From: Magicicada septendecula
Taxonomy: Eukaryota > Arthropoda > Insecta > Hemiptera > Cicadidae
Length of the DNA: 64,000 nucleotides
Direction: 5' to 3'
NCBI GenBank assembly: GCA_034769895.1
Contig: CM068369.1
Coordinates: 422,889,479 to 422,953,478, forward strand
Of this stretch, positions 10,910 to 22,203 are shown in pieces; position 1 is the first letter of the stretch; the number at the start of each line of letters is the position of its first letter. The position numbers and the translations under genes are program-made. The notes beneath the pieces were generated by a model. It made no database searches. It was not told the origin of the DNA and saw only the letters and a program-made list of their open reading frames with translations.

Positions 10910-11547
10910 ATATATATATGTTTCTTTGTGTTTCTTGTTATACTTATTTCCCATAGAAGAGAATTCAGTGTTCTTATAACGGTTCGCCCCTTGTTAACAC
11001 GTTCTTGAATTTCATCTTTGCTGTTTCCCTGTTTGTTGAAAATAACGCCTAAGTATTTACTTTTTTCAACGCCTCTTATCATGTCCACATGCAATTTTAA
11101 GTCCTTAACTTCTTCGTTGCCCACTATCAGGTACTCACATTTTGCCATGTTCATCGTCAAACCAGCTGCATCATATTCTTCTTTTAACTTTCTGACCATA
11201 TACTCGAGGTCTTCGTCATCCTCCGCTACCACAATCTGGTCATCGGCAAAATATAGAGTGAACAGATTGTTATCTCCTACTCTCAGCCCCATGCTTTTAC
11301 ACTTCTTTTTCCATCTTACTAGAGATCTGTCTAAGTATATTTTAAAGAGGGTAGGGGACAAGCAGCATCCTTGTCTTACACCTTTTGTAGTTTCGAATGG
11401 GAGAGTGAGTTTGTTTCCCAGTTTGAGCCTGGTGATATTTTGTTGATAGTATCTTCTGGTGGCTGCAATCAAATTTGCATTTATGTTCAAATGTTCCATC
11501 TCCTTCCATAACTGTGAGATTGGGGCGCTATCATATGCCTGAAAACA
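10910..11547 (-). pseudogene. LINE reverse-transcriptase domain fragment
   Basis: The minus-strand frame has the non-LTR RT signatures GVRQGCCLSPTLFKIY and LYFADDQIVVAED (the F/YxDD catalytic box), followed by the KCEYLIVG and YLGVIF blocks. The RT similarity starts at about 11547, so the 5' part (endonuclease and early RT) is missing, typical of incomplete target-primed reverse transcription. The 3' continuation is at 600-1030, on the other side of Gypsy-A. The frame is open across this segment. Confidence 0.9.
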
Positions 11548-11978
11548 TTTATAAGATGAATAAATGACATATAAATGACTTATAAGTAAGATGCAAGAGT
11601 TAGAAGCCATAACTGCTACACTGGAAACTGTAGTCTACTAAAACCACCAAAGACGTATCAGGTAAAATATTTATTTTACGCTCAAGGTAGATCTATATAG
11701 TGAAGTAGAACATATCTTAGAACAGAAATGAAGAGAAGACCAGCACAGATGGTGGTGTATCCTACACATATGAAGAGAGGACCAGTTTAGTATTTAGAGG
11801 GTTAAAGAAGGGCAGTCCTTCTATGAATGTTTTATTTTGAATATGACTCTATTTATATAACACAATAACATGTAGTGTTTGAATATTTTGTTACTTAATT
11901 TCACAGATGCAGTGTAAATGTTCTGTTTTATGGTTTTAATTTTGTGAATACTGAATCAAATCAGTATATTTAAATATA
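11548..11978. other. No gene seen
   Basis: AT-rich sequence between the 5' end of the LINE fragment and the mariner left end. No supported frame or repeat is visible. Confidence 0.5.
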
Positions 11979-12710
11979 GTGCGAGGGTTGTTCAGAAAGC
12001 AAGTTCTATTTTTAAATATTCCCATGGTATCGATGGTGTCACGCTGTTTCATATGCTCTGCCACTTTGTTGATTCGTTGGCAAGCCAACAATGCCATTTG
12101 TAATAACTGCACTGAGTAAGCTTCGTTGGACGTGTTTATAATGTCAAAGAAATTCGAGATGCCCACTGCTTGTGAAAGTAGGTATGTAATTCAGTTCTTG
12201 AATGCGAAAGGCATTAAAACAATTGAAATTCAATGGTACCAAGATTGATACGACTTTTTTGCATAGTCCAATCCAGAGTAAGCGACGTTGGATGCTTACC
12301 CGGGACATTGTGATAAATCATGGTGGTGCACACACACCGTACACATGTTGCTGCTGCAATGCAACATCTACTCAAAGTTTAGCTGGCAACAATTTGGTCA
12401 TCCGCCTTAGAACCCAGACTTCACACCAAGCGAACATCATGTTTTCAAGCAGGAGAAATCCTTCCTTGGTGGCCAACGATAACAAACAAGCGGTTTAATA
12501 TATGGTTCGAATCACATGCGGGAAATTTCTAAGACGAAGGTATACAACGCCTGGTGCCTCGCTATGAAAAGTGTTTCAAAAGTGACAAAAACTATATAGA
12601 AAAGTAGTTTAAGTTGTGTACATCAAATAGCAATTCAAAAATTATTATAAATATATTCTTAGTTACCTTTAATACCCCATCAGAACTTACTTTCTGAACA
12701 GCCCTCGCAT
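11979..12710 (+). mobile_element. Internally deleted mariner-type element with TIRs and TA duplications
   Basis: The ends are inverted repeats of about 29 bp, starting GTGCGAGGG on the left and matching the reverse complement of the right end (ATGCGAGGG) with about three differences. Both ends contain TGTTCAGAAAG. TA dinucleotides flank both ends (11977-11978 and 12711-12712), the hallmark of Tc1/mariner insertion. At 732 bp it is about half the usual mariner length. The interior contains a transposase N-terminus and a C-terminal remnant. Confidence 0.92.
12141..12560 (+). pseudogene. Mariner transposase remnant
   Basis: An ATG at 12141 opens MSKKFEMPTACE, the start of a mariner transposase helix-turn-helix domain, and meets a stop at 12246-12248 after 35 codons. 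Downstream, around 12405-12470 in shifted frames, a block resembling the conserved NPDF-x-PSE-x-H region (the YSPDL-PSDYHLF neighbourhood after the second catalytic Asp) is recognisable, then the FLGG-like segment. The middle of the DDD domain is deleted. No active transposase can be made. It is flanked by the element's own terminal repeats. Confidence 0.85.
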
Positions 12711-12894
12711 TACTCTTTACCTGGTACATATTTTATACTGTGTTTTGAACTATTTTATTCATAGCATTTCCACTGAAAAATATAAAAGGCTAAAATGTTC
12801 AATACTGGAGCAACTTCTCCAAGTGAAGTAACTTACTTTTCCATTGAGACATTGTATATGTGTATAGAAAGTACTAAATATTATTTTGTTTCAG

Positions 12895-13049
12895 ATATTA
12901 TATGGGTGATTTTGACTGTGTGTGAGGATGGAAGTACAAGTGAGCTGACTAATCAGCTGTTGCACCTTAGTGCTATTGGGTCTGCTCCACCAAGAGATCA
13001 GAATCGATGTATCAACCCGTTCAGTACACCTAGTCACACACATTTCCAG
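12895..13049 (+). CDS. Probable internal coding exon of an unidentified host gene
   Basis: A TTGTTTCAG acceptor precedes 12895 and a GTTAGT donor follows 13049. The single open frame through it (51 full codons, entering at codon position 2 and ending at a codon boundary) reads through residues such as EDGSTSELTNQLLHLSAIG and ends at HFQ. No transposon resemblance is seen. The next exon in phase is 22204-22248. The acceptor could alternatively lie at GTGTGTGAG near 12926, giving a shorter exon. I do not recognise the protein. Composition (serine, proline, polar) suggests a flexible C-terminal tail. Confidence 0.6.
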
Positions 13050-13985
13050 GTTAGTAACTTTACTATGAAATATACTGTTTCTTATTTGTTTTACAGTTTT
13101 TGTTATTAATGATATTTTGCCCATTAAAAATTTGACTATAAAGTAACATTTGCTTATGTGCTCACCACAGAAGTTTTTATTTTATAACTATGCAGATAAG
13201 TACAAATATTTTTTCCATGTAGTCAGTGTATGTGTGTACTGTTTTGAGTAAAATGTGTGTTGGATAAGTTTCCATGTACAGAGAATTGTGTCATACTGAA
13301 CCAAATTGACTAGATATTTCACATTAATATTATTTAGTGTTTATTAACTTTATTTTTTACTACAACTCATTGCTTGTGTTATGTTGTTATAGACTTGTTT
13401 GCTAATTTCTTCTGTGTTAAATAAAGAATTGTGTATTCATTAGTATATCAAGCATAACTTCTGTATTATAATTTAAAATCTGTTTCTTGTAAAGTTGTGT
13501 TATTCTAGGCAGCGATTGAAATAAAACACTTATATCACTTTCGACACCTAGTTTATTTATAATTATTGCAAATAATTTTTCACAAGTAACTATACAACAC
13601 AGAAAATACAGATTTCGATTCACAACTGTGACATAAAATATATTGATCCACAAATGCGGTATCAAATACATGCACTAATTCTGTAACTTAACTCACTAAC
13701 TCTCAGAATCGAGACTGACTTAAACAAACTGTCAACCACTGCTTATTTATAGTATGGTAATGATGTCATTTACCAGCATGTGTAATTTATTACTATAGCC
13801 CAGAATATTCCAGGCACCATTTCCAGAGCATTGCATAACAAACTACATTAACTATAAATGTATTTGTACGTTGATATAGAACATTATAGTGTATTCTATA
13901 AATAGCGTTCATCAATAGATATAAATTGTACAGTCAGTTGTGGATAATGTAAATACACATGCATATATACTTAACCTATTGTAAT
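13050..13985 (+). other. Intronic sequence, nothing further seen
   Basis: The start of the proposed 9.2-kb intron. AT-rich, with no supported frame, TIR or repeat. Confidence 0.45.
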
Positions 13986-13987
13986 CT

Positions 13988-14210
13988 TACAGAAGAAGAG
14001 ATGCCCCCCCCAAAAAAAAACCAAAAACCCTGCGTTGCCACCACATCTGTATAGGCGGGATGTGGAAACTGCAACATCCCCCCCCCAAAAAAAATAAACA
14101 CCAAAGTATTAAATATCTGCACAAGTCCTTACAGAAGAGTACTGGGTCCTGGAACGTTTAAGCGAGTCTCACGAGCACAGGTTAGGTCAGGGTAAGGTGA
14201 CAAATAAGAA
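13988..14210 (+). repeat. Dispersed repeat family R1, copy 1
   Basis: A unit of about 220 bp with landmarks in order: a poly-C/poly-A patch, a GTTGCCACCACAT block, GGGATGTGGAAACTGC, CCTTACAGAAGAGTACTGGGTCC and GAGCACAGGTTAGG. The same order appears at 25365-25605 and, more diverged, at 25838-26018, all in the same orientation. It has no ORF and no obvious Pol III boxes. Class unknown. Confidence 0.75.
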
Positions 14211-14699
14211 AACTAAATATATAGTAATCTTAACAGTCTTTATTCAAAATATTAAACACACTTATGTCTGCATTCTTTTATGATTGAAATTAATTTATTG
14301 TTGAAATATTTATGGTTTCATAAAAAATGTTTGACTGAATTTTTCTTTTATAACTTGTTTGTGATTCTGCTATAGAATTAGATTAATTACAATGATCCAA
14401 TTATGATTTCTTTGAACTTCGTCAGCATTTGGTTTTGTTAAAATTCAAAATCAGTATTTGAATTTAAAGATATTAGGCCAAGTCAAATAGGACCAGCACT
14501 GTAAATTAATTACTTTGTATAAATTTATATAAAAATTCCCATAAACACACACCTAAGGCCACAAACACTATTAACGCTATTATTGTGTTTGGCTTTCTGT
14601 CTTTGGGAAGCTTATTAACCAATGCTGCTGGTCATTTAGCAGTACCCAGGGGACACGTACAGCTTAAAGTATTCTGCGGACGCGACCAACTTTGTCCCC

Positions 14700-15340
14700 C
14701 AACCTGAAAATGAAGTATCTAGCTACAGACCGATTTCCCTGATAACTGGTATTGCAAAAACCATGGAAAGAATGGTAGCTGCTAGGCTGCAATATTACCT
14801 GAATAGCCAAAGACTACTGATCAATGAACAAGGAGGATTCAGACCGAACTTTACCACCATGCACCAAGTGATGAGGCTGACTCAAAGCATAAAAGACTCT
14901 TTTAACCGAGGTGAATCAGTGGCAGCTCTTTCCGTGGACTTCAGAGGAGCATTTGATACTGTGTGGAGGAAGAAATTGTTAAACAAGCTTAAAGATCTGG
15001 GTGTCACAGGAAATGTTTAACTGGATCATGGACTTTCTAACTCAGCGCTGGGTGTGCACAAAATGAAAATCGTCTGTGTCATCATACAAACAAACAAAGG
15101 TCGGTCTACCACAAGGATCTGTGCTGAGTGCATTGCTTTTTAACATCTTTATTAATGACCTACCTGCTGCTCTATCTTCTACTAAAGCTAACTGTGCGCT
15201 TTATGTGGATGACGTGGTCATATGGACTGCACCCAAGAACTCCAGCAAGAAGATGCTCAACACTCTCCAGAATAACATGAATGCCATGCACTTGTGGAAT
15301 GGAGTGATGACAATAATATGAAAATTAATTACCAAAAATC
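14700..15340 (+). pseudogene. LINE reverse transcriptase fragments
   Basis: The frame around 14715-15020 contains SSYRPISLI, then LSVDFRGAFDTVW, which holds the first catalytic Asp. The next frame, 15076-15321, contains VGLPQGSVLSALLFNIF and ALYVDDVVIW, with the intact YVDD box. They are separated by a stop at about 15018 and a frameshift. The domain order matches RT motifs 1-5 of I/jockey-type LINEs. Coding stops at an insertion at about 15346. Confidence 0.9.
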
Positions 15341-15345
15341 GGTAT

Positions 15346-16865
15346 GGAGAACCATACATGACTTCCATGTCCTAAAATTTATATTTAAAATCATTTAAAT
15401 ATTAATTAAATAAGTGGATGCTTGAGTTCTGAAAAAATTACGTATCAGCTAAAATGGTACCACCATGTCAGGTGGATTAAAACTATCCTCAACCTTCGTG
15501 AGGAAGGACTACTTTTGGATAAAATGTCTGTAGGTCGAATGAAGAGCTAGCTCAAGGTAGCTGCGATCTGATTCCTGTAATGAAATTGGATTCTCGCTGC
15601 AAGGGGCCGAGGGATGTCTATAGTGTTATCAAAGTCTTTCCTGTCAATACTATACTAGTCATTTTTCTTTTTTAAAATCGAGTCTTGATTTCTTTCTTTC
15701 CATTTGTCTTCTGATTTCCTGAACGACTATTCTGTTCACACGTATAATTATAAATTTCTCAGTAAAACATTTCTTCCCTAATACGTTTGTGTCTCCTGTT
15801 TAACACCCACCATTCTGATCCATGCCATAACGCTATATTCCACACAGGTTAGTAAATAACTAGCCATCAGGAAGGTCAAAATATTTTCAAGGAGGGGCAA
15901 ACAATTTTCCAAAGGAGAAAAATATTTATATATTTTTCATACATAACACATGCACATATTAGTTTATAATTCTCATATCATAATAGAAATAATTAAACAG
16001 ATTGTATTAATTGCTTTAATACAACAACACTGCCCAGTGATCCACAGGAAGCAAATCGGTGTCCACCTTTTCGGTTTGCATGCGTTGTGGGTTTCGGCAC
16101 TTTCCATTTAAAAAGCGTGCAAACATAATAAAATAAACATGAGTGAGGCCAGAAATAACGCGAATTGTGTGTGTGTGTGTGTGTGTGTGTCCTTCTGGCC
16201 TTTTTATTGCAGTAATCACAATAATAAAACTTTGGAAAAGTAAACATTACATAATTGAGATATGCTTGCCTGCCAGGAACGATATATTTTCACTCATAAG
16301 TGATTTAAATTAAAATGAAAAATATAGAATTTTGTTAAAGTGAAATGAAATGTTTCCATAGAAACTACTTCTTTGTTGTCATTAACGTATTACACATATA
16401 AAACTTATAAAATTTACTTCCTCCATCATCAACTACCATTTTAATTTATTAAAAAAATTACCCCCTCCTCCTTCAACTACCCTTTTCATTTATAGATATT
16501 TCATCTACCTTTCTACAGTGGATTATTATGACCTTCTTTTCAGGATACTTTATTTATCAAAATTAAGCACTTTACTCTTGTTAAAACATAAAATGTTGCA
16601 GGTAAACTACCCCTTTCCCTTAACCGATCTTCACTAAAGACAATAGGCCTTGAGTCATCTACAATTCAGGGCTGTATGCAAAAAATTATTTTATTCTGTT
16701 TGAATTTGCGGCTGTTATCGTTTGCCATAGAAAAAAATTCTACACAGACACTTTTCGAAAAATGACTTTCATGTTTTGAGGGTAGTACAATCAGAATCTG
16801 CCGTTATCTTGAACTCGATTTTTTTCGCCATGACCATACTTCCATTTCCTTATGGAACATGGAAG
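15346..16865. mobile_element. Unidentified 1.5-kb insertion in the LINE
   Basis: The LINE RT similarity stops at about 15345 and resumes at about 16875. The intervening DNA has no recognisable ORF. It holds a (GT)13 microsatellite (16166-16190) and ends at a hairpin-forming 39-bp motif (16843-16881) that recurs inverted at 18719-18757. A weaker ACTTCCATG match lies at the left junction (15360). No clear target duplication. A non-autonomous DNA element is likely but unproven. Confidence 0.5.
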
Positions 16866-16883
16866 TAAAAAACACACTATCAG

Positions 16884-17192
16884 ATGTTCTTCCTAAAAAC
16901 AAAAACCAAAGAAATATGTCTCAAGATTGAAAATAATGAACTACAGAGAAGCGATAGTACCACATATCTAGGAGATATTTTATTATTATTGGTGCTCGAT
17001 AATAAAATCACCTTGAAACAGCATGCTGACAAAATCTGCGCAAAGGTCTCCCCAAAAACAAGCGTTCTGAAAAGACTAGCTGGAGTCAAATGGGGAGGAA
17101 CTTTAGACTTGCTGAATGAAACATACAAAATCTACATAAAACCTAATATCATGTATAGTGGGAAGCTCTTGCAACAGCACACTCCATTGTGA
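16884..17192 (+). pseudogene. LINE segment between RT and RNase H
   Basis: The frame contains STTYLGDIL, DNKITLKQHADKICAK and LLNETYKIYIKPNIMYS, the post-RT thumb region of I/jockey-type LINEs, which normally precedes the RNase H or C-terminal domain. A small duplication (LLLLV) and a downstream frameshift disrupt it. Confidence 0.85.
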
Positions 17193-17324
17193 TTAATAAG
17201 CTTGAGAGAATTCAGAATAACTGCCTGAGGCTAGTAATTGGAGCAGTAAAAACAACATCAATAGCTGCAATTTATGCATTTACAAATACCAAGCCTCTAG
17301 GGACAGAATACAGGTTACAGGTAT

Positions 17325-17966
17325 ATGGCACAAATACTGTATGAAAAACTTATACATAGAAAGGATGACAACAAATGGGTAATTGAAGTGGCAGCTGAAC
17401 AAACACTGAAGGCACAGAAGAGCTTCAAACACCTAGTAATGGAAGAAACAAATATAAGCGAAAAACTGGAACCACCAACAAAGCCAATGAATCCACTAGA
17501 CTATGTCGAATTTGACATAAATCTAGAGCTGATACAACCTATCAACAAAACTAAAGATCTCCCTTCTATAGTCAACCAGATAGCAATTGAAACTGTAAAT
17601 ACGTTATATCCTAATGATAGATGGACCAGAATTTACACAGATGGATCAAAGCTAAATGAAGAGACAGGAGCAGGCATATATAGTGAATTTTTTTCCCACT
17701 ATTTTGCACTAACTTCGGATGCTACAGTGTTTGAGGCCGAGTTGTTTGCAATTGATGAAGCCTTGAGACAGCTGTTGATGAGACCTTGGCTGAGAAAGGA
17801 TTCTGTAATTCTGGTAGACTCAAAATCAGCTATACAGGCTATTGCAAACAATGACTCATCCAAAAGCATCATAATACAGACCGTCAGAGATAAGTACAAG
17901 ATAGTTAAAAATAATATTTGCAGAGTAGTAATACAGTGGGTGCCATCATATAGAGGACTGAAGTGA
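17325..17966 (+). pseudogene. LINE RNase H domain
   Basis: A 213-codon frame with the RNase HI signature: RIYTDGSK (first Asp), FEAELFAI (Glu), ILVDSKSAI (second Asp), and QWVPSYRG, where the next residues would contain the final His/Asp region. The frame stops at WVPSYRGLK, and the neighbouring frame (17985 on) continues with ELAKKGT-like sequence. The enzyme would remove template RNA during retrotransposition. Its presence places the element with RNase H-bearing LINE clades such as I. Confidence 0.9.
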
Positions 17967-17984
17967 AACGAAGCAGCGGACGAG

Positions 17985-18392
17985 TTGGCTAAAAAGGGCA
18001 CCTTCATAAAACAGAAACCTTCGAGACTTAGTACAATAGATAGAAGGATTAAACAACTTAAAAAGCATTGCCAGACTTCCTTCTATCACAGAACCAAAGA
18101 ATACTTGAAAGGCAAACCATATGAAAATATATCTAGCCTCTACCCTGAGAACAAAGAACTTCCAAGAAGATCATCGGTTGCCAATTTCCGCATGCCCACA
18201 GGACACGACTGCTTAGCAGGGCACCTTAACAGGATCAACATCCTCCCTTATGGGATGTGCACTCTTTGTGAATGCCCGGGAAGCAAAATGGACAAGGACC
18301 ACCTCCTGGTCTGGGAAAAACTGGATAAAGAAAGACAAAATAGGAAAGACTTACCTGGTCTTTATTGGGAAGGTAGGTCAAGAATGGCATGA
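17985..18392 (+). pseudogene. LINE C-terminal region with CCHC-like motif
   Basis: The frame follows the RNase H domain and contains FRMPTGHDCLAGHLNRI and C-x2-C-x8-D-x2-H (CTLCECPGSKMDKDH), the zinc-knuckle-like block near the end of I/jockey-type ORF2. The annotated Met is internal. The ORF ends at 18392, about 20 bp before the (CAA)n tail. Confidence 0.8.
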
Positions 18393-18410
18393 GCCAAATC
18401 GAGCCATTGG

Positions 18411-18435
18411 AAACAACAACAACAACAACAACAAC
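18411..18435 (+). repeat. (CAA)n tail of the LINE
   Basis: Eight CAA/AAC units directly after the ORF. A short-repeat tail replaces poly(A) in some I-type LINEs, and this marks the 3' end of the element. Confidence 0.8.
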
Positions 18436-18469
18436 ACTATTATTGTTGCAGATACCTAGTTACTGGTTT

Positions 18470-18620
18470 TGAAGGAATACTGCTTGATGATGCCATATCG
18501 ATTGGTGTTGCTTCGCATTGAATGAATACTGCTTGTTGCTACAGAATCTGTTGGTGTTCTGTTCTGTTGAAGGAATATTGCTCGTTGCTCCAGAATCTGT
18601 TGGTATCCCTTAGTGGTGAC
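18470..18620 (+). repeat. Diverged minisatellite, about 49-bp period, three units
   Basis: Three successive units begin TTGAAGGAATACTGCT, TTGAATGAATACTGCT and TTGAAGGAATATTGCT, and each ends with a TTGGTGTT- or TTGGTATC-like block. Similarity between units 2 and 3 is higher than to unit 1. It lies just 3' of the LINE tail. Confidence 0.75.
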
Positions 18621-18759
18621 ATCATCAACCATGTCAGATGGCATGATATGCATTATTCAGTTACATATAGGTTTGCACTACTGAATGTCTAAAACCATGT
18701 AGGTTTTTACCAAAAAGTATTTTTACTTCCATGTTCCATAAGGAAATGGAAGTATGGTG

Positions 18760-19200
18760 AGGATTGCTTCTCATTTTAGAAAGTTTTTTTCACTGGATAT
18801 CATGGATACAAGTGATCATCTGTTTTGGGATTTTGAATTTGTATGTATCCAAGTGTATGTATTCTCTTTACATCCAAAACTGAACACTAAATTTCCATAT
18901 TTTTAAGAATGTAAAACTAAAAGAAAATTGTTTTACATTCAAGTTTTAAAAATTAAATTTACAATTACTTTTTGTTGGGTATATAATTTTAAATGTTAGT
19001 GTAGGGATTAATAGTGTTGTTCACCCAATATATAAGCATACTATATTATACTTACCATTAAAATGTGTGCAACCAATTCCTTAACAATACAGTTACATTC
19101 ACATCTCTAACAATATTAATGGCTACTTTTTTACTGCCATTTAGTCCATATGTGTCTTCTGACATGCAAGGAAGGTAGTGTGGCTAGTGTATAGTGTAAC
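18760..19200. other. No gene seen
   Basis: AT-rich intronic sequence between the inverted hairpin copy and the poly-T tract. Confidence 0.45.
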
Positions 19201-19554
19201 CCCTCTTTTTTTTTTTTTTTTTTTTTTGGGGGGGGGAAGACGGGCCACTAGTTATTTAAAACTAGGCCGACGGCCTAGAGAAGCCAAAAATGCGCTGGGT
19301 CCAGTGGGACGGGACTTGCAATTAAACTCGATGGTTAAACAACAATAACAAATTTTATTAGCAATTTCAAGTCTTGACATTCAAAATAACTTTAATAGAA
19401 TTAAAAAATTTCATTAAAAACTTCTACTCCACTCCCTGACATTATAACATTCTGAAAATATACACATGTAACATCATGGTTCATAATTCAATAATTTCTC
19501 ATAAATACACATAAATACAACATCAATCAATATACTTACATGAATACACATAGA

Positions 19555-19556
<2 letters not shown>

Positions 19557-19592
<36 letters not shown>
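19557..19592. repeat. (AC)n(AT)n microsatellite
   Basis: An AC run that passes into an AT run. Simple sequence. Confidence 0.85.
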
Positions 19593-20003
19593 GACCATAC
19601 ACACATGTTCACCTGGCCGACAGCCTATATATATATTTTTCACCATACCTCAGGAGAGTATAACCCCAGTATCTGTCACCAAGACCCCCATCCAAAACTA
19701 CCTTAATCGGCTAAAGTGCCCAGCAAGCCTTAAAAACTTTTCATTTAAAAAAGAAATCCATTAACTCGTCAGATTATAACAGAGTTACGACAAATGAAAT
19801 TATTACAAGTATACAAAATTTAGGAATGTTCCCCCCCAAATAGTAATGTGCCATCGCAAGGTCAACATGACTGCACGGTCTTATAAAATGGATATTTCTC
19901 AGCTGCTTTTATGCTCTTACACAAATACAGATTTGAACAAAAACCCTAGTGGGACGTAATCACCAGAAAATAACATAGAACTGATTTTACAACCTCACAT
20001 TTA

Positions 20004-20306
20004 TAATTGAAAAAATGAGAACCAGTAGTGTGCTCATATTAACAAAACTCAACAATTAATGCACTGGCTATGGCAGTAAAAAAAGATGAAAATTTACTTA
20101 TTACAGAATTATTAAACAGCTAACATAAATTTTATAAAATGTATAATAAAATTTTAATTGAAAAAAGTGAGAACCGGTAGTGTGCTCATATTAACCAAAC
20201 TCAACAATTAATGCACTGGCTATGGCAGTAAAACAAGATGAAAATTTACTTATTACAGAATTATTAAACAGCTAACATAAATTTTATAAAATGTATAATA
20301 AAAATT
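20004..20306. repeat. Tandem duplication, 152-bp period, two copies
   Basis: Copies 20004-20155 and 20156-20306 match almost base for base (shared landmarks GTAGTGTGCTCATATTAAC, GCACTGGCTATGGCAGTAAA and GAATTATTAAACAGCTAAC). The few differences point to a recent duplication. Confidence 0.92.
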
Positions 20307-21780
20307 TTAATAAATAAAATTTTATAATGTAAAACCTACTAAAACATATTTGAGGCGTTCATAGAGAATTGGGTTGACCTCAGGCACGGCCATGCACCGA
20401 ACCAGATGTAACAAAATTTAACATGTCAGAAACCTGTGGATGAAGGCACCAACAGGTGACGGTGGCAGGTCAAAGCACCCCCAAACCTTTAAATAATCTA
20501 AAAAAACAAAACCCATATAGATCTATAAATATAACCAAGAAAATCCCCAACAAAGTACGCCGGCACCCATGCAAGCATAATTAACACCCATACAAATCAG
20601 TAACATTCAGTTCCGCACACTATTGCAATAAGAGAAAAATTTAACATCAAATTCGGTGACGCATGACCCCGTCTGGATTTACACTTACTCTGAGGGCGTA
20701 AGAGTTTGTAAAATGAATCTGACAAAATTTATAACCACTAAATGTCCCGCTGGACTTGTGCACAAACGAAACTTTTAACTGGAGCGGTTCCAGGAATAAT
20801 ATCACATGTTCTACATTGTAGCAGCCAAAAATATTTCTTAAAGGCTTAAATGTCACCTGGTTATAGTCCAGCACAAAACCTGAGGTTATTATGGTGTGTT
20901 GTCCATGTCCTCCTCCCGGCGGCTAACACGGAAAGTCACTAGTTTAATGGCATGGGTGGCAGATGATCGGCCACCAGCTGGAGCGAATCAGGAGATCGAC
21001 TTAATCAGGAACCCTGGACAATTATATATATGGGTAATTACTCAAGTGTTCAGTAATTCACAATACCCCTTTTACTCCAGCATAACTCACACACCACAAC
21101 AAGCTCCATTAAAAAAAATTTGAAATTTAAGTATGCATTGAAACTACCTTCAGTATAGAATTTAGAATTAAATAAATAGTTATTCATAGACTGTTCATCA
21201 ACTAATTAATCACTTATTACCATTTCGAGATGAGTTGCAAACTTGAACAGGTTCATAAAGCACGTTGTTTCAACAAAATAACAAAATACATTTTCTTACG
21301 CCCCTCTTGATATAATTAGAAAAAATATGCAGACATATAAAACTGTAAATACTTTATCTCAGCCAGTGTTAACGTTCAAGACATGAATAATCAGAAATTA
21401 ACCTGTGCTTGCCACGTGGTAACTTCACGTATATATATCGCCTTGCATCGGCGTTGATTTAAGTTAAAATACAATTCTTTTTATCAAATAATAAGTAAAG
21501 TACCTTAAACACACTTACCGGAGAGTCATGTAGCGATTATCTATTCATAGTAGATAATAGCTTACAAAATCCAAACTCAATGCCGCCGGAAAGGAAGTCT
21601 GTAGCCAAGCGGAGCTGAACGTGGACTGCCCAAGCTTGCAACGAAAAAATTACTACGCCTCCTCGACCTCAGAGCGTGCGCGGATCAGCATAGCGAACGT
21701 ATTGATAACGGATCAGGAACGGCTAAGCTAAATAATTAACGGAACGGCAATGCCCATCACGTCATTAACATAGAAAACAG

Positions 21781-21801
21781 CCGAGTTTTTCCAAAACTCG
21801 G
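21781..21801. repeat. Perfect 9-bp stem-loop
   Basis: CCGAGTTTT and AAAACTCGG enclose TCC. It lies at the right boundary of the unexplained 19.2-21.8 kb unit. Confidence 0.7.
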
Positions 21802-22203
21802 CACACTAGCACTAATGCTTCAGCCACCCTTTGTTATCCCAGGACTTGTTTCCACTGGGTGAGTTGGCCTGGGAGTTGAAAAACCCACGAGAATTTTATG
21901 GTGTGCCCGGGAATCCATGGGACCTCTAGGTCATTAGCCAGGCACAATGCCTATTGGTCTATTAAATTGTTTTTTAATACAGAATGACATTGCTCATATG
22001 GAAATGTCACCAATGGAATCATCACTGCCTTTATTTATTTCATGAATAGTTAGTTACTTTTTCTTAAGCTAAAATGTTTTAAGACAACCAGATTCTACTT
22101 GTGGATGCTTTAGATACTATACATTCAGTTTCATTATTACATTTGTTTCATACTATGTCTATATTACACAAATTTGTGTGTTAAATACTTTGTTTGATTG
22201 CAG

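Larger units (their letters stand above)
14690..18435 (+). mobile_element. Decayed I-like non-LTR retrotransposon (RT + RNase H), 5'-truncated
   Basis: Fragments of one LINE occur in order on the plus strand: RT (14690-15340), post-RT region (16875-17200), RNase H (17590-17985) and a CCHC-like C-terminus (17985-18392), ending in (CAA)n at 18411-18435. The combination of a LINE RT with a cellular-type RNase H is known from the I/R1/Loa group. About 1.5 kb of foreign DNA (15346-16865) interrupts it. Several stops and frameshifts occur. It lies within the proposed host intron. Confidence 0.9.
16843..18757. repeat. Pair of inverted 39-bp repeats, each a hairpin
   Basis: The segment 16843-16881 recurs as its reverse complement at 18719-18757. 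Each copy is itself a stem-loop: ACTTCCAT pairs with ATGGAAGT and TTCC with GGAA, with a TTAT loop and one bulged C. The pair flanks the 3' half of the LINE. They may be the facing ends of two copies of one unknown DNA element. Confidence 0.75.
19206..21801 (-). other. Unexplained unit ending in poly(T)/poly(A)
   Basis: A T22 run (19206-19227) followed by G9 reads as a poly(A) tail on the minus strand. The sequence to its right is less AT-rich than its surroundings and has a GC-richer end at about 21560-21770 and a perfect 9-bp hairpin at 21781-21801. No long ORF and no RT motif are seen. It could be a retrocopy of a long noncoding RNA or a non-autonomous retroelement on the minus strand. No target duplication was found. 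Confidence 0.4.

Noticed and set aside
16016..16247. His/Thr-repeat frames
   Set aside because: Produced by the (GT)n microsatellite at 16166-16190.
20647..20874. 75-codon minus-strand frame in the 19.2-21.8 kb unit
   Set aside because: No recognisable motif, and no transcript or homology support available here.
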